Part shown: piece after piece, positions 9,968-18,096 of the stretch | Layout of the letters: the number at the start of each line of letters is the position of its first letter | Numbering within the stretch: position 1 is the first letter of the stretch | Source: Roseospirillum parvum | GTDB taxonomy: Bacteria; Pseudomonadota; Alphaproteobacteria; Rhodospirillales; Rhodospirillaceae | NCBI RefSeq assembly: GCF_900100455.1 | Contig: NZ_FNCV01000006.1 | Coordinates: 62,001-126,000 of the forward strand | Reading direction: 5' to 3' | Length of the DNA: 64,000 bases | Notes under the pieces: generated by a model | What the model was told of the DNA's origin: nothing | Database searches by the model: none | Seen by the model: the letters and a program-made list of their open reading frames with translations, nothing else | Program-made: the position numbers and the translations under genes

Positions 9968-10261
9968 TCAGGATTTGTCGCCGGTGACCAGGTACTTGAC
10001 CAGCAGGCGGGTGGTCGGCGCCTCGATCCCCGACTGTCCGGTCTGGGCATCCAGCTCGGCCATGGCGGCGTCCAGCTCCAGCGGGTACTGCTTCATCAGG
10101 GCGCGGATCACCACCTGGGCGGCGAACACGTTGGCCGCCAGATCGTCCATGGCGCCCAGCACCTGCTCGGTGTTGTCCTGGGAGTTGTTGCCCAGGCGGT
10201 CGACCTCGTCGGAGACGCGGTTGAGCATGTGCTGGATCTGGCTGAGCATCAGTTCGGACAT
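9968..10261 (-). CDS. Small conserved-looking protein of unknown function
   Basis: 97 residues, starting MSELMLSQIQHMLNRVSDEV. No family was recognised. The sequence is acidic, mostly helical and has a heptad-like pattern in the first 40 residues, consistent with a small coiled-coil or helical-bundle protein, with no signal peptide or membrane segment. A GGGAG site precedes the ATG at 10261. It lies 36 bases upstream of waaA on the same strand and could share its transcript. Normal codon usage and third-position GC support a real gene. Confidence 0.7.
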   Translation of the reverse strand: MSELMLSQIQHMLNRVSDEVDRLGNNSQDNTEQVLGAMDDLAANVFAAQVVIRALMKQYPLELDAAMAELDAQTGQSGIEAPTTRLLVKYLVTGDKS

Positions 10262-10589
10262 GACGGATCAGGCTCCCGGGATGATGGTGTCGGTCCGGCG
10301 TTGGTGGCCGGGCAGCGTCCCGTTCAGATGTACCCCATCCGGCAGCCCGGGAAAAGCACCAGCCACCTCCCGCCCCATCTCGCACCATCTGCTCTTGATT
10401 TCAGGTGGGGAGCCGAGAGCGAAAAATCGGCAACCACCAAGTGGTTCCTGTTTTTCGCTCTCGGCTCCTTGATCCGGGTTCCGGGATTCGGGCTCCGGCT
10501 TTCCGCCGTTGCCTTGTTTCCCTGGGTGGAGGACACTGCTCCCAGTGGGGGCGCAGGGGTGCAGGGGGGCTGGAAAGTGGACCATCGCG
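10262..10589. other. Divergent intergenic region with a long inverted repeat
   Basis: About 330 bases between the divergent 97-residue gene and the PAS kinase. The only clear structure is the inverted repeat at 10409-10468, listed separately. GC is lower than in neighbouring genes. No confident sigma-70 promoter was found. The region must contain the promoters of both genes. Confidence 0.5.
10409..10468. repeat. Long inverted repeat (18-bp outer and 6-bp inner arms)
   Basis: The outer arms 10409-10426 and 10451-10468 are perfect reverse complements over 18 bases, and inner arms aaccac/gtggtt (10432-10437, 10441-10446) continue the dyad. The outer arms end in A5/T5 next to the loop, so the structure is not a standard terminator with a trailing T-run. 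It sits between two divergent genes, not after a gene. Possible origins are a REP or MITE remnant, or a cruciform regulatory site. Confidence 0.8.
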
Positions 10590-12932
10590 TTGGACATCGA
10601 GGTTGACCTGCTGAACCACCTGCTTCCGCTGGTGGCGCTGGCCTTGCGGCGCACCGGAGGGGAGCCCCCCGGACCCGTGGCCGGCATCGACCACGGCCTG
10701 ATCGCGGCCATCCCGGTGCCGCTGTTCGTGAAGGACGAGGCCGGCCGCTACGTGGCCGCCAACGAGTCCTTCGCGGCCTTTCTCGGCCTGCCCCGGGCGG
10801 CCATCATCGGCCACACCGCCCACGACGTGTCACCGCCGGACCTGGCGGTGATCTATCATCAGGCCGATCTTGACCTGCTCGCCGCCGGGGGGGCCCAAAC
10901 CTACGAGGCCGATGTGCAGTCGGCCACCCGGGGGCGGCGTCGGGTGGTCTTCCACAAGGCGGTGATGGCTTGCACCGGGTCTTCGCGGCGCTGTCTGGTC
11001 GGCCTGATCCTGGACGTCACCGAGCGCCACCAACTGGAGCGCGAGCGGGCCGAGCTGGCCCGCGAAATGGCCGACCGCGAGCGCAACTTCCGCACCTTCT
11101 TCGAAACCCTCAACGACATGGTGTTCGTGCTGTCGCCGGAGGGCGCGGTGATGCACGCCAACCAGGCTGCCCTGCATCGCCTGGGCCATGCCCTCGATCA
11201 TCTGGTCGGCCGGCGGCTGACCGATCTGCACCCGCCCGCCGAGGCGGCCGAGGTGGCGCGGGCCATCGAGCGCGCCCGGGGCGGTCAGTCGACCCACTGC
11301 GAGGTTCCCTACCTGAGCGCCGGAGACGCCACCATTCCGGCCGAAACCCGGTTCTGGCCGGGGCGCTGGGACGGCGCCGCCTGCCTCTTCGCGGCGGCCC
11401 GCGATCTGAGCCGCGAGGCCGCCGCCGAGCACCAGACGCGCGTCTGGTTCGAGCGCTTGTTCCGGCGCAATCCGGCGCCGATGATCCTCAGCGACGTGGC
11501 CGAGCGGCGGCTGATCGACGCCAACGACGCCTTCCTTGAAACCTTCGGCTTCGACAAGGCCGAGGTGCTGGGCCGGCGCACCGTCGATCTGGGCATCCTG
11601 CCCGACCTCGAGGGCCATGCGCGGCTGGCCGAGCGTCTGCTTGCCGAGGGACGGGTGAGCAGCGTCGAATTGCCCCTGAAGCGCCGCGACGGCCAACGGC
11701 TTTACGGCCTTTTCTCGGGCGAGGTGATCGCGCGCCCGGAAGGGCCGGTGTTCCTGTCCCTGTGGCTCGACACCACCGAGGCCCGGCAGGCCAAGGACGC
11801 CCTGGCCGAGAGCGAGGAGCGCCTGCGTCTGGCCCTGGACGCGGCGCGCGACGGCATCTGGGACTGGGATACCCTGAGCGGCCAGGTGACGTGGAGCCCC
11901 CGCGCCTACACCATGCTCGGCTTCCCGCCGGACGCCTTCACGGTCGACTATGCCACCTGGGCCGACATGGTCCACCCGGACGACCGGGCGGCGGCGGCGG
12001 CGGCGGTCCAGGAGGGGATGGCGAACGGTCAGGGCTTTGCCGTCGAGTTCCGGCTGAAGTGCCACAACGGCGACTGGCTGTGGGTCCTCGGGCGGGGGCG
12101 GCCGGTGGCCTGGGACGATGCCGGGCGGGTGGCGCGGGCGGTTGGCACCCACACCGAGATCGAGGCCATGAAGCGCACCGAGGCCGACCTCGAGCGGGCC
12201 CGCCGCGAGGCCGAACGGGCCAGCCAGGCCAAGTCCGAGTTCCTGGCCGGCATGAGCCACGAGTTGCGCACCCCGCTCAACTCGATCATCGGCTTCGCCT
12301 CGCTGCTGCTGGAGATGGGCGAGCGCTCGCTGTCGCCGGGCCGGGGGCGCGAATACCTGCGCGACATCGAAGGCTCGGGCCGCCACCTGCTGGGGCTGAT
12401 CAACGACATCCTCGACCTGTCGGCGATCGAGGCCGGCAAGGTGGAGCTGGCTTCGGAAACCCTCGACGTGGCCGAGGTGCTCGACGAGGCGGCCCGCCTG
12501 ATCGCCCCCCGGGCGGCCGATGCCGGGGTGGTCTTCGAGGTTCAGGCGCCCTCCGGCCTGCCCTCGCTGCTGGCCGACCGGCGGCGGGTGTTGCAGGTGT
12601 TGCTCAACCTGTTGTCCAACGCCGTCAAGTTCACCCCGGCCGGCGGCCGGGTCGGGCTGACCGCCGCCCCGGAGCCGGGGGGAGGGCTGGTGATCGGTGT
12701 CGAGGACAGTGGGATCGGCATGAGCGACGCCGGACTGGCCAAGGCCCTGAGCCCCTTCGAGCAGGTGGACAACGTGCTGTCGCGGCGCCACGACGGCATC
12801 GGCCTGGGCCTGCCGCTGACCCGCCATCTGATGGAGATGCACGGCGGCCGGCTGGAGCTGACCAGCACCCCTGGCCAGGGCACCATCGCCCGCGCCCGCT
12901 TCCCGGCCGGGCGGGTTGGCGCCGGCGGCTGA
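10590..12932 (+). CDS. Multi-PAS sensor histidine kinase
   Basis: Cytoplasmic kinase of about 780 residues with no obvious transmembrane segment. At least four PAS/PAC modules are followed by HisKA and HATPase_c. The fourth PAS has the PAS-3 look (DGIWDWDTLSGQVTW, MVHPDDR). The H box is [15 protein letters not shown], the N box [11 protein letters not shown], the G1 box DSGIGMS and the G2 box GIGLGLPL. There is no receiver domain and no adjacent response regulator, so its partner is elsewhere. The start is uncertain: in-frame GTG 10545 and TTG 10509 lie upstream, but the codons before TTG 10590 (AGG, GGA, GCT) are unlike this genome, so 10590 is preferred. Confidence 0.85.
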   Translation: MDIEVDLLNHLLPLVALALRRTGGEPPGPVAGIDHGLIAAIPVPLFVKDEAGRYVAANESFAAFLGLPRAAIIGHTAHDVSPPDLAVIYHQADLDLLAAGGAQTYEADVQSATRGRRRVVFHKAVMACTGSSRRCLVGLILDVTERHQLERERAELAREMADRERNFRTFFETLNDMVFVLSPEGAVMHANQAALHRLGHALDHLVGRRLTDLHPPAEAAEVARAIERARGGQSTHCEVPYLSAGDATIPAETRFWPGRWDGAACLFAAARDLSREAAAEHQTRVWFERLFRRNPAPMILSDVAERRLIDANDAFLETFGFDKAEVLGRRTVDLGILPDLEGHARLAERLLAEGRVSSVELPLKRRDGQRLYGLFSGEVIARPEGPVFLSLWLDTTEARQAKDALAESEERLRLALDAARDGIWDWDTLSGQVTWSPRAYTMLGFPPDAFTVDYATWADMVHPDDRAAAAAAVQEGMANGQGFAVEFRLKCHNGDWLWVLGRGRPVAWDDAGRVARAVGTHTEIEAMKRTEADLERARREAERASQAKSEFLAGMSHELRTPLNSIIGFASLLLEMGERSLSPGRGREYLRDIEGSGRHLLGLINDILDLSAIEAGKVELASETLDVAEVLDEAARLIAPRAADAGVVFEVQAPSGLPSLLADRRRVLQVLLNLLSNAVKFTPAGGRVGLTAAPEPGGGLVIGVEDSGIGMSDAGLAKALSPFEQVDNVLSRRHDGIGLGLPLTRHLMEMHGGRLELTSTPGQGTIARARFPAGRVGAGG

Positions 12933-13000
12933 GCCGCCCGGTGTCGGATCGGCTGAGCCGCCCGGTGTCGGATCGGGTGAGCCGCCCGGTGTCGGATCGT
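12929..13000. repeat. Three tandem 24-bp repeats at the kinase stop
   Basis: Three direct copies of a 24-base unit (12929-12952, 12953-12976, 12977-13000), the third differing at two positions. The first copy contains the kinase stop codon (TGA at 12930) and the last abuts the stop codon of the convergent ArsR-type gene at 13000, so the array fills the whole gap between the two genes. Confidence 0.9.
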
Positions 13001-13335
13001 CAGCCGTTGGCGGCGGCCCGGTCGGTGCCGCAGTAGAGGCCATAAAGGGTGGCGATCACCGCCGAGGCTTCCTCGCCCTTCAGCGAGTAGAAGATGGTCT
13101 GGGCGTTGCGCCGTGTCTTCACCAGGTTGTCGCGGCGCAGCCGGGCCAGGTGTTGCGACAGGGCCGACTGGCTGAGGCCGATCACCGCCTCGAGCTGGCC
13201 CACCGAGTGCTCGCCATGCAGAAGCTGGCACAGGATCAGCAGGCGGTGCTGATTGCTCATGGCTTTCAGCAGGGTGCTGGCCCGGCGGGCGTTGTCCTGC
13301 AGTTGGTCCAGGTCCAGGGTCGGCGGGGGGCTCAT
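13000..13335 (-). CDS. ArsR-family repressor, SqrR/BigR-like (persulfide-sensor type)
   Basis: 111-residue winged-helix repressor. The recognition region is VGQLEAVIGLSQSALSQHLA followed by a wing around RRNAQTIFYSL. Cys36 (RLLILCQLL) and Cys102 (LYGLYCG) are separated by 66 residues. In R. capsulatus SqrR the two reactive cysteines are Cys41 and Cys107, the same spacing, so a dithiol/persulfide switch is likely. The metal-binding ELCVCDL-type motif of arsenic sensors is absent. It lies downstream of the RND operon on the same strand, separated by a hairpin repeat array; whether it controls that pump is inference. Confidence 0.85.
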   Translation of the reverse strand: MSPPPTLDLDQLQDNARRASTLLKAMSNQHRLLILCQLLHGEHSVGQLEAVIGLSQSALSQHLARLRRDNLVKTRRNAQTIFYSLKGEEASAVIATLYGLYCGTDRAAANG

Positions 13336-13411
13336 GGGGCGGTCCTGTCCGGTGCTGTTTCGGGCATCTGGGTTTGTTTTCAGGGGTGTTTATTTTCGAT
13401 GACGGCGCGAG

Positions 13412-13540
13412 GGCATTCAAGCCCGCAGCGCGGGCGACGGCATTCAAGCCCGCAGCGCGGGCGACGGCATTCAAGCCCGCAGCGCGGGCGACGGCATTCA
13501 AGCCCGCAGCGCGGGCAATGGCATTCAAGCCCGCAGCGCC
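13412..13540. repeat. 27-bp tandem repeat array with a hairpin in each unit
   Basis: Four complete 27-base units (13412-13438, 13439-13465, 13466-13492, 13493-13519) and a fifth truncated unit to about 13540. Units are identical except the fourth, which ends in aat rather than gac. Every full unit contains the dyad gcccgc-agc-gcgggc, so the transcript could form a row of hairpins. The array starts directly after the stop of the RND pump gene (13544) and lies upstream of the SqrR-like gene. There are no unique spacers, so it is not a CRISPR. Confidence 0.92.
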
Positions 13541-13543
13541 CGA

Positions 13544-16500
13544 TCAGGCCTTGGCGCCGCGCCGCCGGCGCTTGCGACCGGCCCGCCGGCCCTCGATGGC
13601 GCCCACCGTCAGCGACAGCAGCGGCGGCATGATGATCAGGGTCAGCACGGCCGACAGCGCCAACCCGCCCAGCACCACCGTGCCCAGGCCGCGGTAAAGC
13701 TCGCTGCCGGCGCCCGGGAAAAGGACCAGCGGGGCCATGCCGAACAGGCTGGTCAGGGTCGACATGAAGATCGGCCGCACCCGGTCGCGGGTCGCCGCCG
13801 GGATGGCCTCGGCCGGCGGCATGGCGTCGACCCGCAGGTGATACAGGGTCTGGTGGACCAGCAGGATGGCGTTGTTGACCACGATGCCGATCAGGATGAC
13901 GAAGCCGAGCAGGGTCAGCATGTCCAGCGGCTGGCGGACCCAGACGTTGAGCAGGGCCAGCCCGAGCACCGCCCCGGCCGAGGCCATGGGCACGGTGAGC
14001 AGGATGATCAGCGGGTAGACGAAGCTTTCGAACAGCACCGCCATGACCAGATAGACGATGGCCACCGCCAGCAGAAGTTGCCAAACCATGGCCTGCCAGG
14101 CCTCGGTCAGCTTGTCGGCGGTGCCCGAGAGGGTGAGGCGCACGCCATCGGGCAGGCCGCCCTCGGTGAGCGGCGCCATCACCTGTTGCTCCAGGATCTC
14201 CATGGCCGCTTCCAGGGGCAGGGCGTCGGCCGGGCGGATCTGCAGGGTGACCGTGCGCACCCGCTCCAGATGGCGGATCTCGGTCGGCCCGGCGGTGGTC
14301 ACCACGCGGGCCAGCGAGCCCACCGGGACGATGGTGCCCAGGCCGGTGACCACCGGCAGGTGGGCGATGCCTTGGGTGCTGGCCACGTGATCCAGCGGCC
14401 CGGCCAGGGTCAGGTCGATGCGCTCGCCGCCGACGGTGATCTCGGCCACCCGCAGGCCGTCGTTGAAGGCGTCCACCGTCTGGGCCAGGTTGCGGGCGCT
14501 CACCGAGGCATCGGCCAGGGCCAGCGGGTCGGGCAGCACGCGCACCTCGGGCGCCCCCAGTTCCAGCCCCGGGCGGGGGCGCAGTTGGGTGCCCTCTTCG
14601 CGCGGCAGGGCCGCCCCGACCAGCCCGGCGGCCTGTTGCGCCACGTCCAGCACCACATCGAGGTCGGGCCCGGAGATGTTGAGGTCGACCGAGCGCCCGC
14701 CGCCCACCGAGCGCCCGAACAGCGACGGCTGGGTGACGAAGGGCAGGGCGCCCGGCTCCTCGAACACCGGCCGCGCCACCACCGGGATCAACTCGGCGGC
14801 GCGCCGCGGATCGAGCGCCGTGGCACCGACGAAGGTGAAGCTGTCCGAGGCGACGAAGAAGAAGTTGTCGATGGCCGGCGGGCCCTCGGGGTCGGGCGGC
14901 GGACCCTCGGGGTCGTGCCACAGGGGCTTCAGGGCCTGCTCGATGTTGCCGGCCAGGGCGGCGGTGGTCTCAAGGTTGTAGCCGGGCGGCACGATGACGC
15001 GCCCGAAGACCATGTTGCGGTTGCCTTCCGGCAGGTATTCGAGCTTCGGCAACAGCAGCCAGGTGGTTGCCGAGGTGACCGCCACCAGGGCGCCAATCAC
15101 CCCCACCGCCACCCACTTGCGCCGGGTGACCAGGGCGGCCAGGGACTCGATGCCCTTCAGGAACCCCCGGGCCGCCGGGTCGATCAGCGGCAGCCGGAAG
15201 GGCGGCGGGGCGCCCTCGGGCCGGCGTTTGCCCAGCAGCCGGCGGGCCAGCGCCGGGACCACGGTGATGGCGACCAGCAGCGACAGGGTGACCGAGACCG
15301 AAATGGCCACCGCGATGTCGCGGAACAACTGGCCGATCTCGATCTCGAGAATAAGGATGGGGATGAACACCATCACCGTGGTCAGGGCCGAAACCAGGAT
15401 GGCGCCCCACACCTGGCGGGTTCCGGTCAGGGCGGCGGCGGCCCGGCTCAGGCCCCGTTCGCGCAGCCGGAAGATGTTCTCCAGCACGACGATCGCCGCA
15501 TCGACCACCATGCCCACCGAGAAGGCGATGCCGGCCAGCGAGATGACGTTCAGCGAGCGGCCCATGGCGGCCATCCCGACGAAGGCGCCGATGACCGACA
15601 CCGGAATGGCCAGGGTGACCACCAGGGTGGCCCCGGCGGCGCGCAGGAACAGGGTCAGGATGGCCGCCGCCAGCAGGCCGCCGACATAGATGTTCTGCAC
15701 CACCAGATCGATCGCCGAGTTGATGTAGGTGGTCTCGTCGTAGACCTGGCGCAGATACAGACCCACCGCCTTGGCCGGGCCGTCGTTCAGCTCGGCCACG
15801 GCGGCGCGCAGGTTGTCCATGGTCTCGATGACGTTGCTGTCGGTCTCGCCGACCACGCCGAAGGGGATCGCCGGCTCACCCCGGAAGCGGCGGGTGGCGG
15901 TCGGCTCGGTGTAGGCGAAGGCGACCCGCGCCACGTCGCCCACCCGAAGGCGGGCGATGCCGCCGCCCTCGGGGTCGGGTAGGGCGCGGATGACCACGTC
16001 CTGGACCTGGGCCGGGGTCTCGAACTCGCCCTCCACGCGGACCACGTAGCGCCGCTTGCCCTCGTCCACGTCGCCGGCCGACAGCGACACGTTGGCCTCG
16101 CGCAGGCCGCTCACCAGTTCGGGCACGGTCAGGCCGTGGGCGGCCATGCGCTCGGGGTCGATGACCACCTTGAGCTCACGCTCCGAGCCGCCGTAGATGT
16201 TCAGCCGCGAGATCCCCTCGACCCGCTCCAGGCGGTCGCGCACCACGTCTTCCATGAAGTCGCCGAAGTGGTCGATGGGGGTGTCGTTGCCGGGCAATCG
16301 GCGGGTGACGAACCAGGCGATGGAACGGTCCTCGGTGCCCGAGGTGGAAAGCGCCGGCTCGTCGGCCTCCTCGGGATAGTCGCCGACCCGGTCCAGGCGG
16401 TTGGCGGTCAGCAGCAGGGCGCGGTCCATGTTCTGGCCGGGGGCGAACTCAAGCTCGATGGAGGCGCGGCCGGGGCGGGCCCGGGCGCTCATCTGGCGCA

Positions 16501-16729
16501 CCCCTTCAAGGCCCTTCAGGGCCTCCTCCTGGCGGTTGATGATCTCGCGCTCGATGTCGACCGGGGCGGCGCCCGGCCAACTGGTGTCGACGTTGATCAC
16601 CGGCTGGCGCACGTCGGGGGTGAGCTGGATGGGAATGCGGCTGGCCGCCAGCAGGCCGAACATGACCACCATCAGCACCGCCGCCAGGACGGCGATGGGA
16701 CGGACAATGGCGGTGCGGATCAGGTCCAT
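13544..16729 (-). CDS. RND-family efflux transporter inner-membrane subunit
   Basis: 1061-residue proton-driven exporter. It has an N-terminal transmembrane helix (IAVLAAVLMVVMFGLLAASR), a first periplasmic loop, then the TM4 region GMVVDAAIVVLENIFR. A single Asp (VDAA) replaces the Asp-Asp pair of AcrB, as in several HME and MdtB-like relatives. The second half repeats the fold (LLLAVAIVYLVMAVLFESF). Start ATG 16729 lies 7 bases after the stop of the membrane fusion gene, so both form one operon; a more upstream start would run through that gene. No outer-membrane factor gene is present nearby. Substrate unknown. Confidence 0.93.
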   Translation of the reverse strand: MDLIRTAIVRPIAVLAAVLMVVMFGLLAASRIPIQLTPDVRQPVINVDTSWPGAAPVDIEREIINRQEEALKGLEGVRQMSARARPGRASIELEFAPGQNMDRALLLTANRLDRVGDYPEEADEPALSTSGTEDRSIAWFVTRRLPGNDTPIDHFGDFMEDVVRDRLERVEGISRLNIYGGSERELKVVIDPERMAAHGLTVPELVSGLREANVSLSAGDVDEGKRRYVVRVEGEFETPAQVQDVVIRALPDPEGGGIARLRVGDVARVAFAYTEPTATRRFRGEPAIPFGVVGETDSNVIETMDNLRAAVAELNDGPAKAVGLYLRQVYDETTYINSAIDLVVQNIYVGGLLAAAILTLFLRAAGATLVVTLAIPVSVIGAFVGMAAMGRSLNVISLAGIAFSVGMVVDAAIVVLENIFRLRERGLSRAAAALTGTRQVWGAILVSALTTVMVFIPILILEIEIGQLFRDIAVAISVSVTLSLLVAITVVPALARRLLGKRRPEGAPPPFRLPLIDPAARGFLKGIESLAALVTRRKWVAVGVIGALVAVTSATTWLLLPKLEYLPEGNRNMVFGRVIVPPGYNLETTAALAGNIEQALKPLWHDPEGPPPDPEGPPAIDNFFFVASDSFTFVGATALDPRRAAELIPVVARPVFEEPGALPFVTQPSLFGRSVGGGRSVDLNISGPDLDVVLDVAQQAAGLVGAALPREEGTQLRPRPGLELGAPEVRVLPDPLALADASVSARNLAQTVDAFNDGLRVAEITVGGERIDLTLAGPLDHVASTQGIAHLPVVTGLGTIVPVGSLARVVTTAGPTEIRHLERVRTVTLQIRPADALPLEAAMEILEQQVMAPLTEGGLPDGVRLTLSGTADKLTEAWQAMVWQLLLAVAIVYLVMAVLFESFVYPLIILLTVPMASAGAVLGLALLNVWVRQPLDMLTLLGFVILIGIVVNNAILLVHQTLYHLRVDAMPPAEAIPAATRDRVRPIFMSTLTSLFGMAPLVLFPGAGSELYRGLGTVVLGGLALSAVLTLIIMPPLLSLTVGAIEGRRAGRKRRRRGAKA

Positions 16730-16736
16730 GGCCGGG

Positions 16737-17915
16737 TCAACCGTTGCTGCCGGTGTCGGTGCCGGTGTCGGTGCCGGTGTCGGTGCCGGTGGTGCCGTCG
16801 CTGTTCGGCCGGGGATCGACCGGCTGGCCGTCGCGCAGCCGTTCGTTGCCGCGCACCACCGCCAGCTCGCCGGGGGCAAGGCCGGACTCGACCACCCAGC
16901 GCGGGCCCACCGCCGGGCCCAGGGTCAGGCGGCGCAGGCGGGCCGTGCCCTCGACCACGGCAAAGGCGATGGGGCCGTCGCGGCGCTCGATCACCGCGTC
17001 CTTGTGCACCGTCGCCGCCTCGATGGCCGGCCCGGCGGGGACCTCCAGGCCGACCCGCTGGTCGGCCGCCAGATCGCTTTGCCCGGGCGGTTGCTCCAGG
17101 GTCAGGCGGACCCGGCGGGTGCGGGTGCGCGGGTTCTCGCTGGGCAGCACGGCGCGCACCCAGGCGGTCAGCGGGTGTGCGCCGGCCTGGATCTGGACCG
17201 GGGTGCCGGGGGCAAGGCCGCCCAGCAGGTCGGCCGGGATGTCGGCCTCGGCCTCCAGTTCGCGGTCATTGAGCAGATCGACCACCGTGTCGCCGTCGTC
17301 CAGGTGGGCCCCGACCTCGGTGTGGCGCGCCGTGACCACCCCCGGGTAGGGGGCGATGATGGTGGCGTGCGACAACTCCACCCGGGCCAGGGCGAGGGCG
17401 GCGCGGGCCCGGGTCAGGTCGGCGCTGGCGGCATCGACGGCGGCGGCGCGGCTGGCCGCCTCCTGGCGCCGCTCGTCGAAGTTGGCCTGGTTGAAGGCGG
17501 TTGAACCACGCAGCCCCTCCAGCCGTTTCAGGGCCAGCCGGGCCTGCTCGAGGCCGGCCCGGGCCTGGTCCAGGGTGGCCTCGGCGGTGGCCATCTCGGC
17601 GGCGGCGAGGTCGCGCCGCAGGGCCAGGGTTTCTTCGTCGAGCAGGGCGATCGGGGCGCCGGCCTCCAGGCGGTCGCCCACCTCGGCCACCACGGTGCGC
17701 ACGGTGCCGGCGGTGCGCGCCGCCACCGGCCCGGCCTGACGGGCCAGCAGGCGGCCGACCACGGGGACGGTGCGGCGCACCGTTTCGGTGCGCACCGGGT
17801 CGGTCCACACCAGCGCACCCGGGCTGTCCTGGGCCTGGGCCGGGGCCAGGAACAGGCACGGGAAGAGGCACAGGGCCAGGATCGGGAGGACGCGCAAGGA
17901 CAGGGGTCGGGGCAC
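16737..17915 (-). CDS. RND efflux periplasmic adaptor (membrane fusion protein)
   Basis: 392 residues linking the RND pump to an outer-membrane channel. GTG 17915 was chosen because it gives a signal peptide VPRPLSLRVLPILALCLFPC ending in AQAQ; longer starts spoil it. After it come a beta-barrel/lipoyl region (TVPVVGRLLARQAGPVAART), a helical hairpin (residues about 80-160), and the second lipoyl half (ATIIAPYPGVVTARHTEVGA). The C terminus is unusual: a low-complexity Thr-Gly-Asp tail made by a 12-base DNA repeat. Divergent from the HDAC-family gene (182 bases). Confidence 0.88.
   Translation of the reverse strand: MPRPLSLRVLPILALCLFPCLFLAPAQAQDSPGALVWTDPVRTETVRRTVPVVGRLLARQAGPVAARTAGTVRTVVAEVGDRLEAGAPIALLDEETLALRRDLAAAEMATAEATLDQARAGLEQARLALKRLEGLRGSTAFNQANFDERRQEAASRAAAVDAASADLTRARAALALARVELSHATIIAPYPGVVTARHTEVGAHLDDGDTVVDLLNDRELEAEADIPADLLGGLAPGTPVQIQAGAHPLTAWVRAVLPSENPRTRTRRVRLTLEQPPGQSDLAADQRVGLEVPAGPAIEAATVHKDAVIERRDGPIAFAVVEGTARLRRLTLGPAVGPRWVVESGLAPGELAVVRGNERLRDGQPVDPRPNSDGTTGTDTGTDTGTDTGSNG
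16749..16794. repeat. 12-bp tandem repeat inside the 3' end of the adaptor gene
   Basis: Nearly four copies of the unit ccggtgtcggtg encode the repeated TGTD tail of the adaptor protein. The unit is in frame (12 bases), so copy-number change would alter the tail length without a frameshift. Confidence 0.8.
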
Positions 17916-18096
17916 GGTGGGGGGCTCGCGACAATCTTGAGGAAGGGAGGTGAGGATAGCCCGGATTTGGCGCCAGGACGAGGCCCGCCGTGCCCGATCG
18001 CGGCACCCGACGGCACCCGCGACGACCTTGCACCACGCCCGCCGACCGTGCCAGATAGGAGGTTCTGTCTCCCCTCCCCGAGCGACGGACCCGCCC

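Noticed and set aside
13000-13335. Arsenic-sensing ArsR for the ars operon
   Set aside because: It lacks the metal-binding cysteine motif, is 14 kb from acr3, and its cysteine spacing fits SqrR/BigR instead.
13412-13540. Possible CRISPR array
   Set aside because: Repeats are directly adjacent with no unique spacers, and no cas gene is present.
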